Made by a program: the position numbers and the translations under genes. Of a DNA stretch of 64,000 bases, positions 10,758 through 22,510 are shown piece by piece; position 1 is the stretch's first letter, and every line of letters starts with the position of its first letter. The DNA is from Azadirachta indica (Eukaryota; Streptophyta; Magnoliopsida; Sapindales; Meliaceae). The notes under the pieces were generated by a model, which worked only from the letters and a program-made list of their open reading frames with translations, did no database searches and was not told where the DNA came from. The DNA is taken from the NCBI GenBank assembly GCA_022749755.1, contig CM040442.1:12064457-12128456 (forward strand), given 5' to 3'.

Positions 10758-10840
10758 TATAACAGAGTAGTGGATCAGATGATGATCCTTTCTTTGTCAC
10801 CGAGAAATTCTGGATGAAACAACCTGAAAAAATTGGCCAG
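10758..10840 (+). repeat. Non-coding exon-like repeat, copy D3
   Basis: It follows acceptor TTTGCAG and contains GATCAGATGATGATCCTTTC and CTGGATGAAACAACCTGAAA, matching D1 over about 75 bp. Confidence 0.6.
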
Positions 10841-11219
10841 TAAAATTCTATTCCAAGAGGATCCCAGGAGCGCACCCGAAAGGTTAATATATATGCTTTC
10901 TCACTATTTCATCTTTCTTCATTCCTTGATATTCAATAACAATGCAGAAGACGGCATTGTATATAATATAACCTGTTGTTTATCTCAATATATCCTTAAA
11001 CGATTTGCAGGGAATTTAAAATTGTGTTGCTGATGATGATCAACAGAGGAGTAATTAACTTGGGGCCATTTGTGGTGGAAATCATTTATTGTAACGAAAA
11101 CCAAAGGTTGAACAGCTTAACTTTCATTTACTTCTTGTATGATAATTTACTGTTCCATTCGCTCTCTTTTTCAAGTCGTCTCAATTTTCTGGAGATAATA
11201 TATATAGCAGATTGATAGG

Positions 11220-12690
11220 AGCTTGGACATTAATTTGTAATCAATGATTTAACATTTCATGGAATGATTTAACATTTCTGCCTACGTTAGATTCAGATAG
11301 CTGGCTTTAATATCTTCAATTACGTAGTTTTGTTGTGACAACATAATAGTGAATGTGAAATAATCTCTCAACATGTATATTTCACTCCCATGACTTGTTT
11401 GTTAAACCAATTGATAAGACTCTTTACAACTTTTATACTTTTTGAGGTACTTAATGATACTCTTTGACTTTTTCAGGCATTTGAAGTACGACCTGAATTA
11501 TTCAGCGTTTCTCTACTTGGAAGGGGACTTCCCGACTGGTTCAGCTGTCCAAGTTTATGATCTTTGATAACTAGTCAGCTTTGGCGTTAACTCCTACTGT
11601 TATTGCATTTGAAGTTTCTTGATGTGGGTGCATGCAATTTTGAAACCAGTAAACTCTATCTCAGAAACCAAAGTGGTAACTGAGCTTGCTTTCTGATCAG
11701 AGGGCTGAGGATTTGTCACTCAGATCATGTCTTGCTTGGATTTGATCACTGCTTGGATGTTTTGCTGTACACCTGACGTTGATCAAACCGTTGCCTCATT
11801 TCACTTCACTCTTGTTCATCTACCATGATCAGTATGGGGAGTCAAGTTTCTGATGAGGAAGAAGTGGAAACAAATAGCAAGAGAATACGCAAAGAGAAAA
11901 TCAATCCTCCTTTCTAATATTATGTTCCACATTATTATCTGTCCAAATTGTGTTGATGTTGTCTTTTAATCTATAATTTCTTTTTAGTCTACACTTGCTG
12001 TAAATTGTAGATGTTGTGTTCTACAGGCTAATATCACCCTGTTTTCTTACATAACAATCTGTTATATTCATTCTTCTTGTGAATGAAATTGTTTCATAGC
12101 TTTTTTCAGAAACAGTTATAAGAAATTGTTTTTCAAAATTGCCCCTTGTTAGTACTTAAGAAAAATAGTTTCTGCTTTCTTTAATTTCGCAAAATTAATA
12201 ATTGAGACTATCTTTTTCACTGTCCAGTTTTGAAATGGTGTTAGATATTAACAATAACATGACCACATTAATGATATTTGATATTAGCATAAAAATTAGA
12301 ACATTGTTCAAGAACATGATTAGCCTTTATGCTGGCAACAATGATTATTTTATTCTAATCATATCATCTAATGTTCTATTTTCTCTTACGGGTACAAAGG
12401 GATATTTTTCAACTGAGCATTGAGCTTTTCCTGCAGTATATTTCATGAAGAAAAAAAAACCTACAAAATTAAAAATTATACTAGTAAATAGAAGGTTTTT
12501 TTTTTTTTTTAAAAAATTTGAAGTTTGACTCAGTTTATTTGATTGCTAAGATTTTGAAATATTTAACAAATTCATTGCACATTCAACAAAAGTATGCAAG
12601 AGTGTACTACAAATAATAAAATGGAGAAAAGTAAAGCAGATTTCCCTGTCCTTAATGAAAGCAAGGATCTGATTCCAACTTAAATTAACA
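11220..12690. other. Non-coding stretch downstream of the NBS-LRR array
   Basis: No supported gene. A short frame near 11,475–11,555 (RGLPDWFS) faintly recalls a post-LRR motif of TIR-type receptors but is too short to call. Long T and A runs occur near 12,450–12,515. Confidence 0.5.
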
Positions 12691-13375
12691 GCTCTGCTGT
12701 TACCTCTTCTGTTTCAATGAAAACAGTAATGATTTCTACAACAGAAACAGCAACTCCATCGTCTTTAACAAGCTTATTCGACAACAGAGGAAACACTTCC
12801 TGATCCATCTCTCATCTTAACCCATCCCAGTTTTAACACTCTTTTTCGACCTCTGAAGAAATCACACTCAACGTCGAGTTTGAAGGGCATACAATCACTT
12901 CTGTATTGAAAACTCCACCAGTTCCAGAACATGCCCACTCTCTCCACAGAAGCCTAGTAATATCCTCCAAACAACAAGGCGAATCATTAAGCATCTGGGC
13001 ATTGAGCATAACAAATATTTTTTCTTTACATCTTTTATGAATCTCCTCAGAATAATCTTCCATTGATCTCTCTGCACTATGTACGGCAGAAACAAAATCA
13101 TCATGCGTTACATCAATCTCGTCTTTATAAAGGGTATCAATTGAAGGCCGCCGCCGCTGTCGTGGTAGCCTTTTCCTTAATCAGGTGCTTGAATTCATCC
13201 AACGCTCAACGCAGGATATAACTGTGTTCTTCCAACTGTCGACGTTGATCTTCTTTCACAGGTCTTGCGAAGAACATCAGTGAATCTATTAAACAATATT
13301 GATGTTCTTGCTCACCAAAATGCTATGCTCTACCATTTGTCGAAAACGTTTTCCCACAATGTTTTCCGTGTTGTG
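12690..13375 (-). pseudogene. Decayed minus-strand protein-coding gene, family not recognised
   Basis: Coding-like pieces follow one another on the minus strand with frame changes. ENIVGKRFRQMVEHSILVSK is at about 13,360–13,300, EDQRRQLEEHSYILR near 13,245, and ALDEFKHLIKEKA near 13,190. The longest piece runs from about 13,160 to 12,833 and holds IDTLYKDEIDVTHDDFVSA, SMEDYSEEIHKRCKEKIF and LLWREWACSGTGGVFN. DQEVFPLLSNKLVKDDGVAV lies near 12,810–12,740. The charged, mixed composition is unlike the random translation of the AT-rich flanks, so this was once coding. Stops and one-base shifts separate the pieces, and introns cannot be excluded at every break. I cannot assign a domain and infer no function. 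Confidence 0.6.
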
Positions 13376-13479
13376 TTTAATGCCTTTGGTTGTCTCGTTT
13401 GATACTGTTTGTATAATTCAGAGCTCACTATGTCTTAAGGAGGATAAAAATCAAAATTCAGAGCTTCAAAGTAAAGCTT

Positions 13480-16400
13480 AATATAATTCAGATTAATTAT
13501 TCAGATATTAATAAAATTAACGGATGAATTTTAAATTTCAACATTCATACGTAATTAACTTGATGCTTTTAACTCGCTCTGATTCATGCACATTACATGA
13601 AGGCCTACAATTTTTAAAAATGAAATTTGAAATTTTCAGCTTGAGAAAACGCGATTTTAGATGACATCATATTATGAAAAATATATGTACTAATTAAGTC
13701 TACTGGTTTTTTCAGGTTAAAATATCTAAAAAAAGAAAAGAAAAATACTATCTGACATATTTATGAAATTATCCTTATATATGTCATTTTTACAGTTTTC
13801 AAAAAACCAAGATTTTAAGTGCATTACTAACGCATTCTAAATGGTTTTACTTTAAGACAGTATGTTTTGAATCTTCAACTTTTAGTTGCATTTAAATAAA
13901 ACTAGAATAATTTATTTTTCGTTTTCATAAAAACATCTTGCAATAAGTGTCAAAAGTCAAGAAAATAAATAAACACATACATATTAACTTTTTTAAAAAA
14001 GTTTTTGTTTTCCTTTTAGGAAATACTTAGAAAACAAAATGGCCAAAAGAAAAACAACAGTATTCTAATTGTTAACATTTGGTTAAGTGTAGCAATCACA
14101 TCACTGTTGTTAATAAAAGGGATAATTTATCAAATGATTTAAAATGCTATATATATATATATATATAATTTTTCATTTCATTTATTCTAATAAATAATGT
14201 TAGACATAAAAATGTAAAATAAAAATAAACATGGGAATGCAAAGTAATAAAGTAAATAATTACTTAACATTTACATGATAAATTTATTTAATTTTACGTC
14301 ATATATCATATGTTAAAATATAAAATTTGTATTTTAATTACTATTAAAGGTATCAAATATTTAAAATATAAATTTGTATTTCAAATTGAGATATTAAAAC
14401 TCCCACCATTTTTCCTTTCTTTTAACACTTCATCATAAAATTTCATAGAAAATGATATTCAAGGTTGAGGATTTCATTTTATTCTTGTTTATTAAATGAA
14501 AGTGTTGTTATATTTATTATAGTTTAGGATTTAAAATTACAGGAATTAAAAATAGAAAAATAACTTGATTTTGTAAATTAGTCTTTATTTATATGAAAAC
14601 CAAACAAAATAAAGTTCATGATATTAAGAGAATATATATATATATATATATAACAGAAAGTACGAATAATATAATTTAGGAATTATTGATTATATTTGAT
14701 TTTATTGTCTAGTTAAGATTTAATATTGTCTTATTTGAGTCATAATTTAAATTAAGTTCTTTATTTTTTATTTATTAAGTGAGTGATATGAAAACAAAAA
14801 CGATTATTGAGTTTGTAATCTTTAGTCAATACAATCTATTAACTTGCTGCGTTAAATTATCATAATATTATTATTAAGTGAAAATAATCATTTTAAGTTG
14901 TATTAAAATTCCAACTAATAATGCAGTTTCTATAAGTTAATTACATGACAACTTTGATAATTTATAGAATGATTAATTGCTTTGCCTTTCCATTCAATTG
15001 ACAATAGCTATATATAAAAACTTATATATTATTTTTGTGAAAAAGGAAGTGTCCTTTTGGGTTCAAGCGATGTTATAACTGATCATGAAATTATTTATTG
15101 GATTGTTCAACAATTCAGCGTGGCCTTGTGGACTAGGAGATTCTTGACCACCTAAAAATTGCATGGATTGTTATTTTATTTTATGCGTTAATAATTTAAT
15201 TATTGAATATTAATTTTACTTGATAAATTGCGAAAAACAAATCTAACACATATATTAAAAGAAACAAAAATATTAACTTTAATAAGAAATATTGGGCGAT
15301 TACGGGTTACGAAAGAATAGAAATTCTCTAGCAAAGTTTTCTTCAAAATTTGAGAAAAGCAAGTAAAATGACTACAACTAGGGCAACAATAAAAAATTAG
15401 TCCAAGTTATATATTTATAATGCCTTATATTCAAGTAAATCCAAATTAAATCTACTTAGTTTTAAACATATTTGCCGTAAGTAAATTATATACATTTGTA
15501 CAACCAATCATTTTATCTGAAAAGTTTTAAAAATAGGCAGAGTTTGTGAATTGTTGCCAAAAGTAAATATTTTGGTATCATTTGTTTTTGTAAATAGAAT
15601 CTTGATAAACAAATAATAAACTTTGGATTTCTTTTTTCATCTGAATATATATAAATGTCAAGTACATATCAATTATTCTTACTCTTGGATATAAAACATA
15701 GAATATGAAAGCATACTTTTTTCGCTTTGAATCTCAAATAAATTGTTCTACTATCTTTTTAGGTGGTGAAAAATCATACAAGAGAAAGACCACTTGCTTC
15801 ACATTTAACACAAGAACGCTCTTTATGTTTTCAGAAACTTATAAATTAATCAATTGAATAAGTAAGGGGACTTAGAAGCATTAAACAGATAAAGAAAATC
15901 TCATATGATTAGAATTAGAGTATTTAATTGTAATCCTAATTTGACTAAGAAGGCTATCTTTATTTGAGATAAAAAACATATATGTTCATTTCCTATTTAT
16001 ATATAATAATTAAGAATTATTCTAGATAATTAATTAATTATTTAGGTGAATACAATAATATTAATTATATAAATAAATATTATCTTATTACTTTGATTAG
16101 GTTTATGATTATCTGCGTCAACCATCATGGGCGCCCATTGGGCTTAGCGCAAATCCAACACTTACAAATGTTGATGATAAGATAAGATAATAGCTTGATA
16201 GTTTAACAAGAAAATGATTTATTATAAAAATAAAAATTTTGTAATTTACGATAATATATTCCCATACCTATTTTCATTCAAATAGAAATTATAACGAGCA
16301 AAAAGATACGAGGTTGTGAAATAAAGATTAAGTGAAAAAAATTTATTAGGTGGTAGAGTGGAGGAAACAACTCTTTCCTCTTTCCGACTCACTTTATATT

Positions 16401-17100
16401 CCAACTATTTTATTCAATATAAAAAAAATAATATTAAATACATTCTCATTATTGTTTATTTGGGGAATTAACACATACTTTTCCTTTGAAATTTTATCTA
16501 TATTTAATGGCATGTTTGAAGAAACCCACGCTATCTCCTCTAAAACGTTAATTGACCATTAAATTTTCGCTAAAAGACTAAAATGTCTCATCTATTCTAA
16601 ACTTAGATGACTTGGAGTTTAAGAGCTTCCTTAAACTTTTTCACTTACTGTTGAGGTGTGATTTTGATTTTCGGCTAATTTTACAAGACAATAATACTAT
16701 TTTACATAGTATGAATGAGTCTTATTTTTAATAATATTCAATAATTTCTAAATTTATCATTGATACTTAGAATGTTTGAAAAAAAAAAAAAAGAAAGGGG
16801 ACACCCATACACTTAGTGAAATTATAGTTTTATCATTTTTATTAATTGGGTACATATGTACATGGTGTAAATATCATTTTTTGTTACTAACTTAAAAAAA
16901 TATGATTGTGATAAATAATAATATTAAACGTGAAAATTCTACTATATAAATTAATGTGATAGTATTATCCCGTTAACATATATTTTATATGATTTTTTTT
17001 TATCTCCAGTAAAATTTATTCAAATAAAATTTTATTAATATTATATTATTATTATATAATTTTTTTATAGGTATTAATTATGTAGTAAGTGAAAAAAGAT
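13480..17100. other. AT-rich intergenic DNA
   Basis: Runs of A/T, (TA)n tracts (14,148–14,167; 14,632–14,652) and no credible coding frame. It contains one member of a dispersed repeat at about 15,255–15,440, listed separately. Confidence 0.7.
15255..15440 (+). repeat. Dispersed repeat, copy 1
   Basis: It shares ordered blocks with 27,990–28,165: GGTTACGAAA, TCTTCAAAATTT, AGCAAGTAAAATGACTA, GCAACAAT and ATATTCAAGTAAA. A shorter related piece is near 19,185–19,225. Probably an old, unclassified transposable element. Confidence 0.5.
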
Positions 17101-17129
17101 TTTGAAGAGAGAGAAGAAAAGTGTCCAGC

Positions 17130-17345
17130 ATATCTGGTTGCTTGTGTAAGGGCTTCATCCTTCCTCTCTGATACCGGGTTCAAGTTCAAGGTCGGTCCTC
17201 TCTTGCATGTTTATGATTGTTGACTTGATGCGTTTATGAGTTTCTGGGTGTTTTTTGAGTTGGTTTGATGGGTTTTCAAAATTGAAGATTTTGGTTTGAT
17301 GGATTTTGAATATTGAGTGTTCGATAGAATTTCAAGTTTTGTTTT
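17130..17345 (+). repeat. Leader-like segment, copy 1 of a direct duplication
   Basis: It contains TAAGGGCTTCATCCTTCCTC, GTTTATGATTGTTGACTTGA, TTTTTTGAGTTGGTTTGATG and GAAGATTTTGGTTTGATGG. The same blocks recur about 1 kb downstream. CT-rich start followed by TG-rich sequence is typical of a plant 5' UTR and its first intron. No coding exon is attached. Confidence 0.6.
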
Positions 17346-18129
17346 TCTCCAATCTAAGTATCTTCTTGTTTGCTAATTATATGTATGTTGTTTGTGCTGG
17401 ATTATTCTCCTTAAAAGTGATAAGAGGGATGTCAATTCTAATTGTCTTCATTAATGATACTAATAATATTTCCATTTGAAGATGAAATAGAACATATATT
17501 ATATTCTTATTTATCAAATAGTAACCACGAAATTGCATTTATTAAAATGAAAAATTTAGATTATATATAAAAGTTTGTATCACCGCGAAATATTATTAGT
17601 ATTTAGAAATTAGGACTAAGCTATTAATGTAAGAGTATTTGAAGCTTAGCATATCAATTACTATTTGATTTTTCTCCTTGACTGATATTAGGACTAAGTT
17701 TGCATACGATTCAAAACATTAAAATTGTGCATTTAACCATGTCAATACATCAACAAAACATTGCAGTTGTAAGATATGAACAAATCAACGAAAATAGATG
17801 GTTATCATGTCACGTTGTTTAAATTATATTGACATATTTTTTATTTTAAAACTATTATTTTAAATATATTATATTTCTATTAACACTCAATTTTCACTGC
17901 ATGAACTACTTGTTTAATACCTCTTGAAAAGAAGCCGCTGCATTTAATTCTTCTGACGCTCACATCTTTGCTATCCAATCAACCGTCATGGCTACCTGAA
18001 AACGAATGAATTGCTGCCACGTTGCTTAAACTGAACTGTCTGAAATTTAAAAGATACTCAAACAAGCGACTAATCATCATTTTTTTGGTTGCCTATGACA
18101 GGAATTTCGAGAGAAAAAGGAGAATTGGT

Positions 18130-18350
18130 TCTAAGGGCTTCATCGTTCCTCTCCGATTTCGCTTTACAGTCCCAGGCCAGTTCTCTCCTGCATTCCGATT
18201 TTTATCTGGCACGTTTATGATTGTTGACCTGATCATTTTCTGGATGTTTTATGAGTTGGATTTATGGGTTGAGGAGTTGAAGATTTTGGTTTGATAGCTT
18301 TAAGGTTTGGGTGTTAGATGAATTTTGGTTTTTAAAAGCTTTTTTCTTTT
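18130..18350 (+). repeat. Leader-like segment, copy 2 of a direct duplication
   Basis: It matches 17,130–17,345: TAAGGGCTTCATCGTTCCTC, CGTTTATGATTGTTGACCTG, ATGTTTTATGAGTTGG and GAAGATTTTGGTTTGAT. An open frame of 90 codons spans it but is not kept in copy 1, so it is not called a gene. Confidence 0.6.
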
Positions 18351-19934
18351 TATGTTTTGTCTAAATTAATACTTCGATTTTTTTTTAATATGTTTAATTT
18401 ATTTGGTAACATTTAAGTGCAACACAAAAGAAAAAAAAAAAGAGAAAAGAAAAATTAAATTCACTATTTGAAGGACGACAGCCATAACCAAAGCACTTTT
18501 CCCAAAGAAATTCAACGTAATTTTATTAATTGAGAGGAAAATCATTTGTGTTTTAGAATTTAGGGATTTATAGGTTTAAGGTTGTAAATTTTAATAATTA
18601 TTGGCGTATTTTTCATTTGTTTGCGCATCTGCTAGGTGAACATTTTTGTAAGGACCAATATTTTTTCTGAAACTGTATCAAGCTCTTTGTCTGTCCTCGA
18701 TTGGGTTACTTGAAACAAATTAGATAGAGAAACACGGGGTTTAATTGAACAAATACATTAAACGACCGTTGAAATTTTCGAGTAGTCTTACAGAAACATC
18801 TTACGAAAATATGAGTGATAGTAGAGAAATCGATTGCTACTAACTGTGCTTTAATTTTCACTATATACAATATTTATGCTATACTTACCCGAGATATATT
18901 AATGCAGCAATCTGGAAGAAAAAACTTGATCTCTTTACAGGCCATAGTATCTTTTAATCAAACTTGATTTTGGTTATACTGAGAGGAATTGGGATCTTTT
19001 CCTAGTCCTTTGAAGACTTATTTTATTCTTTGATTTTACTTGAAACTATTACTGTTAGCAGCAATGTTCTTCCAAAACATCCGGAAGGGGAAACAAATCA
19101 CAGAAAGCTTTATATTAAAAAATTCTGTTGTTGAAAGCACGTTTGCTCCTCATGTTTTTGATAGGAAGAAATAGGAGAAACATGCACTAATAATGCAGCA
19201 ACAATAAAAATTAGTACAAATTTAATTCTTCCTACTTTACTTGAACCAAGATGAAGTAATCAAATAGATCAAAAACATTAAAAACAATAACGAGTAAATC
19301 AAACTAAAAATCACAAGAAACGCCAAATTTACTTAGAAAAATGCCTCCCTCAATGTAAGGGAGAGTAAAATACTGCGATTTTAAAAAATTTTTCGCTATC
19401 ACTAAATAAGAAGTATAAAAATCTTTTTATAAGATTACAATTTTAGAAATAAATAAAAACTCTACTACAAAGTGAGAGTTGAAGAACAATTTCACCAAAT
19501 ACGTCAATAGATGTATCACTAAAATGAAAGAGCCAAATTAAAATTGAGAAAAATTTTAAAAACAAAATTGTTGTAAACGTCAATTTTGGATGTGTTAGAC
19601 AGCTCTAATGGTCAATCACACCATCCAGAATAAAAAACTATATGTGCAAAATCTCTATATAAAATTTGAGTCAAAACAAAGTTAAAATAGTCATCCAAAT
19701 GTTAACTTGATAAAAACTATTTAGGACTAAAATTTTCTGGAAAAAGTACTTTCTTTTCTTCTCACAGCTATACAGATCCTCTTCACACACATTCACATCT
19801 CACAGCCACTAAACAAACTTAAAAAAAAAAAAAAATTAATTCTATTAACTATGTGGGCTTTCAAGTTAAACCATGTGGGTTTATAAGTTTTTACCATTCT
19901 TCAATTGAGAGTGAAGTCCATCCCAACAATCATA
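18351..19934. other. Intergenic stretch
   Basis: AT-rich with poly-A tracts (18,428; 19,820) and a partial dispersed repeat near 19,185–19,225. The last 200 bp before 19,935 are less AT-biased and could be the leader of the following broken gene. No other feature seen. Confidence 0.5.
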
Positions 19935-20628
19935 ATGGCTCCTGACGATTTCTTGATGGGTGAACGCCCAAAGAGAATTGACATCCATTCTCACGAAGCC
20001 ACGGTTGCTGCAGAGGATCAGGAGAAACCCGACAGAGGAAAAAGGAAGGCAAGGATGGATATCAGTTCTGCAAAACAACCTCATTATGAGCACATGGTGC
20101 TTATAATCAAAGCTGATAACGCCGACAAACTGACTGCTAAGGATGTTTGTAATCCTACTTCTGATCTGGCCAAGGTGACATTTTCTTACTTCATCTTCCC
20201 ATCACACAATCTTATTCGCATAAACTTGTTTGTACTTTAACATAGACTTCTTTTCGCCCCCTTTTTGTAGTTAAACTACGTCTTGACAAAGCACCAGAGT
20301 CACTGATGAAGGAGTGAGGGCTTCAAACATAAACGAGAACTTGTTCAAGCTAAAATTGAACTGGAAAGTGGAAACGTATAAAGAAAAAGTCCAAAATGCT
20401 CATCTTCGTATTGAGGAGTTGGAGACGCAAGTTGCTAAATCCAACAGATTATTGGATCAAGCCGTTGACTTCGCTGTGGCAAATGGCCGTTACCCCGATG
20501 CTGACTTGCCATGGTTTGAAGACATAACAATTAGATTCGTAGTTCATTATGGCCTAGCCTACAAATCTATTTTAGAGTTTAATAGACTAATCTTAAATTT
20601 GATTCCACCAATCAATTTTGTTGGATAA
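19935..20628 (+). pseudogene. Broken two-exon gene for a charged coiled-coil protein, unrecognised
   Basis: Exon 1 (19,935–20,174) starts MAPDDFLMGERPKRIDIHSH, continues with a basic KPDRGKRKARMD segment and ends LAK at a donor GTGACA. An acceptor (TTTTTGTAG) ends at 20,270. Exon 2 gives KLRLDKAPESLMKE in one frame. It then needs a frame change to continue with NENLFKLKLNWKVETYKEKV, RIEELETQVAKSNRLLDQAV and NGRYPDADLPWFEDI. The middle has heptad-like spacing consistent with a coiled coil. Exon 1 is 80 whole codons, so the natural frame meets a stop in exon 2, making this broken as it stands. No known domain recognised; it may be a fragment of a transposon-encoded protein. Confidence 0.5.
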
Positions 20629-20739
20629 TTTTTATAAAGATTAAGAGATGTTTAGAATATTTTAGATAGACTAATTAAAATATTACCAAGTCAAGCATTC
20701 ATGCTGCGTGTCATGTTGTGGTTGATGACTTTCATGTAT

Positions 20740-21080
20740 TGGATTCTTTAAAATATTTTACATAAAAAAATTGATTGTTAAAAAAATGGTAGAGAAGGGA
20801 AAAAGATTTCTTTCTTTTTTTAAATTTATTTTTTATTTTATATTCTTTTAAATTTATTTTTTATTTAAAAAAATAAATTAACTACTATAAAAATGAGAGA
20901 CAAAGGAAAAAGATTTCAAATTTATATTCTTAAATTTCATTTTCTTTAAATTTTTTTTACTTTTTCTTAAAGAAAGATACTAATTACTTTAACAATGGGA
21001 GAGAAAGCAAAAGGATTTGATGAAAAGAAAGCTATTTTATTTTAATATTTTTTAAAAAAATATTAAGAATTTTTTTTTCT
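20740..21080 (+). repeat. Direct repeat, copy 1
   Basis: The ordered blocks TTGATTGTTAAAAAAA, TTTATATTCTTTTAAATT, ACTATAAAAATGAG and AATATTAAGAATTTTTTTT recur in order at 22,205–22,510. This is a diverged ~300-bp direct repeat about 1.46 kb apart, without recognisable LTR ends. Confidence 0.5.
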
Positions 21081-22204
21081 AAATGAAAAACATTTACAAC
21101 TCTTTAAGATTTAATCTATTAGATTGATAGGTCCTAATAGTTTAAAAAGTATTCATTAAGGTCCCTGTTGGTTAAAAAATAACGATTATACCCTTATTTA
21201 ATGATAATTAACTATAAAAAATGTCTTTCAAACTCTAATTAAATAAAATAAAATAATAATAATAATAAATATTTATTATACAATATATTAACAATAGAAT
21301 ATTTATTAATGTAGTATGACGAAAATATAAATTTATCTATTTTTCAATATATTTTCCATCCAATTTTAATTAAATACTAGAAATTATCTAAAGTAAAGCA
21401 TAAATTAATTTCAGCTTATTAACCAAAAGTTAATTTATAAATTTTTTTTTTTTCTAACACAAGCATAATATGATATTTATGATTATATTTAATTTAAATG
21501 AAATATATTTATATATAGATAAAATATAAATAAAATAATAAAAATAAAAGTATATTATAAAAAATCAATTTGTTATATATTAATATAACAATATCAATTT
21601 TTCCCCAAAAATTTGGCTTTTATCGCTTACTTCCCTATTATTTCAAAATACAATTTATTTACTAACATCGCAACTTTGATATTAACTTTTCACTTTTTGA
21701 GATATTTTATGATTTTATCCCTAAAAGTAATAATAAATGTTAAGAAAAAGAAAAAAAACACAAATAGGGAAAGGAGAAAGAAGCTGTGGGAAAGAGAAGG
21801 GATTAAACAATTTTATTTTTTGATTTTTGTAATTTTAATTTATTGCTGAAAAAATAAATTTATTATATTATGACTATAATTTTTTTTAAAAAAAAAAAAA
21901 TCACTGTTTGTATAATATTTCATATATTTTAATTTCTATATTAATATAAAAAATTATAAAATATCATATGTTCGTAGTGAGGTTTTTATTTAAATTTATT
22001 TTTTGTTATTATTTAGATTTTTTTTTTGTTAAACCTAATATATATTTAATAGAATATTTGGTCATTCAACCAATATAGTAATATATATATATATATATAT
22101 AGTGTACTAATTATACATAATTATACGTGTCAGATTCAATTTCAACTATTGAAGAGTATAGATCCAACAGCTTAGAAATGATATAAGTATGAGGTGAAGG
22201 ATTT

Positions 22205-22510
22205 AAGTCTTTACGTACTTATTTTTTAAAAAAAAAGTTAATTTAAATTTCTTTTTACTTAAAAAATTGATTGTTAAAAAAAGTAAGAGAAAGCAAAAAA
22301 ATTCTGTATTTTTATGAGTTTTATAATTTTTATTCTTTTAAATTTTTTCTAAATAAAAAAGAAATAGATTACTATAAAAATGAGGGAGAAAGAAACAAGA
22401 TTTCAAGTTTAATTTTTTAGATTTAATTTTTAGAATACTTATTTTTCCTTAAAAAATAGAAAAAATATTTTATTTCAGTATTTTTAAAAATATTAAGAAT
22501 TTTTTTTAAT
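22205..22510 (+). repeat. Direct repeat, copy 2
   Basis: Partner of 20,740–21,080. The sequence between the two copies has no coding capacity. Confidence 0.5.

Noticed and set aside
11475..11555. Short frame RGLPDWFSCPSL resembling the post-LRR motif of TIR-NBS-LRR proteins
   Set aside because: Only about 25 codons with no flanking LRR or other TIR-type sequence; chance similarity is likely.
17170..17190. GGGTTCAAG resembling the T-loop of a tRNA
   Set aside because: No A-box, acceptor stem or D-arm at the required distances.
18022..18294. 90-codon plus-strand frame
   Set aside because: Not preserved in the homologous copy at 17,130; better explained as a leader and intron.
21613..21849. 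78-codon frame with a lysine-rich middle
   Set aside because: Generated by A-rich repeat sequence; no domain and no splice context.
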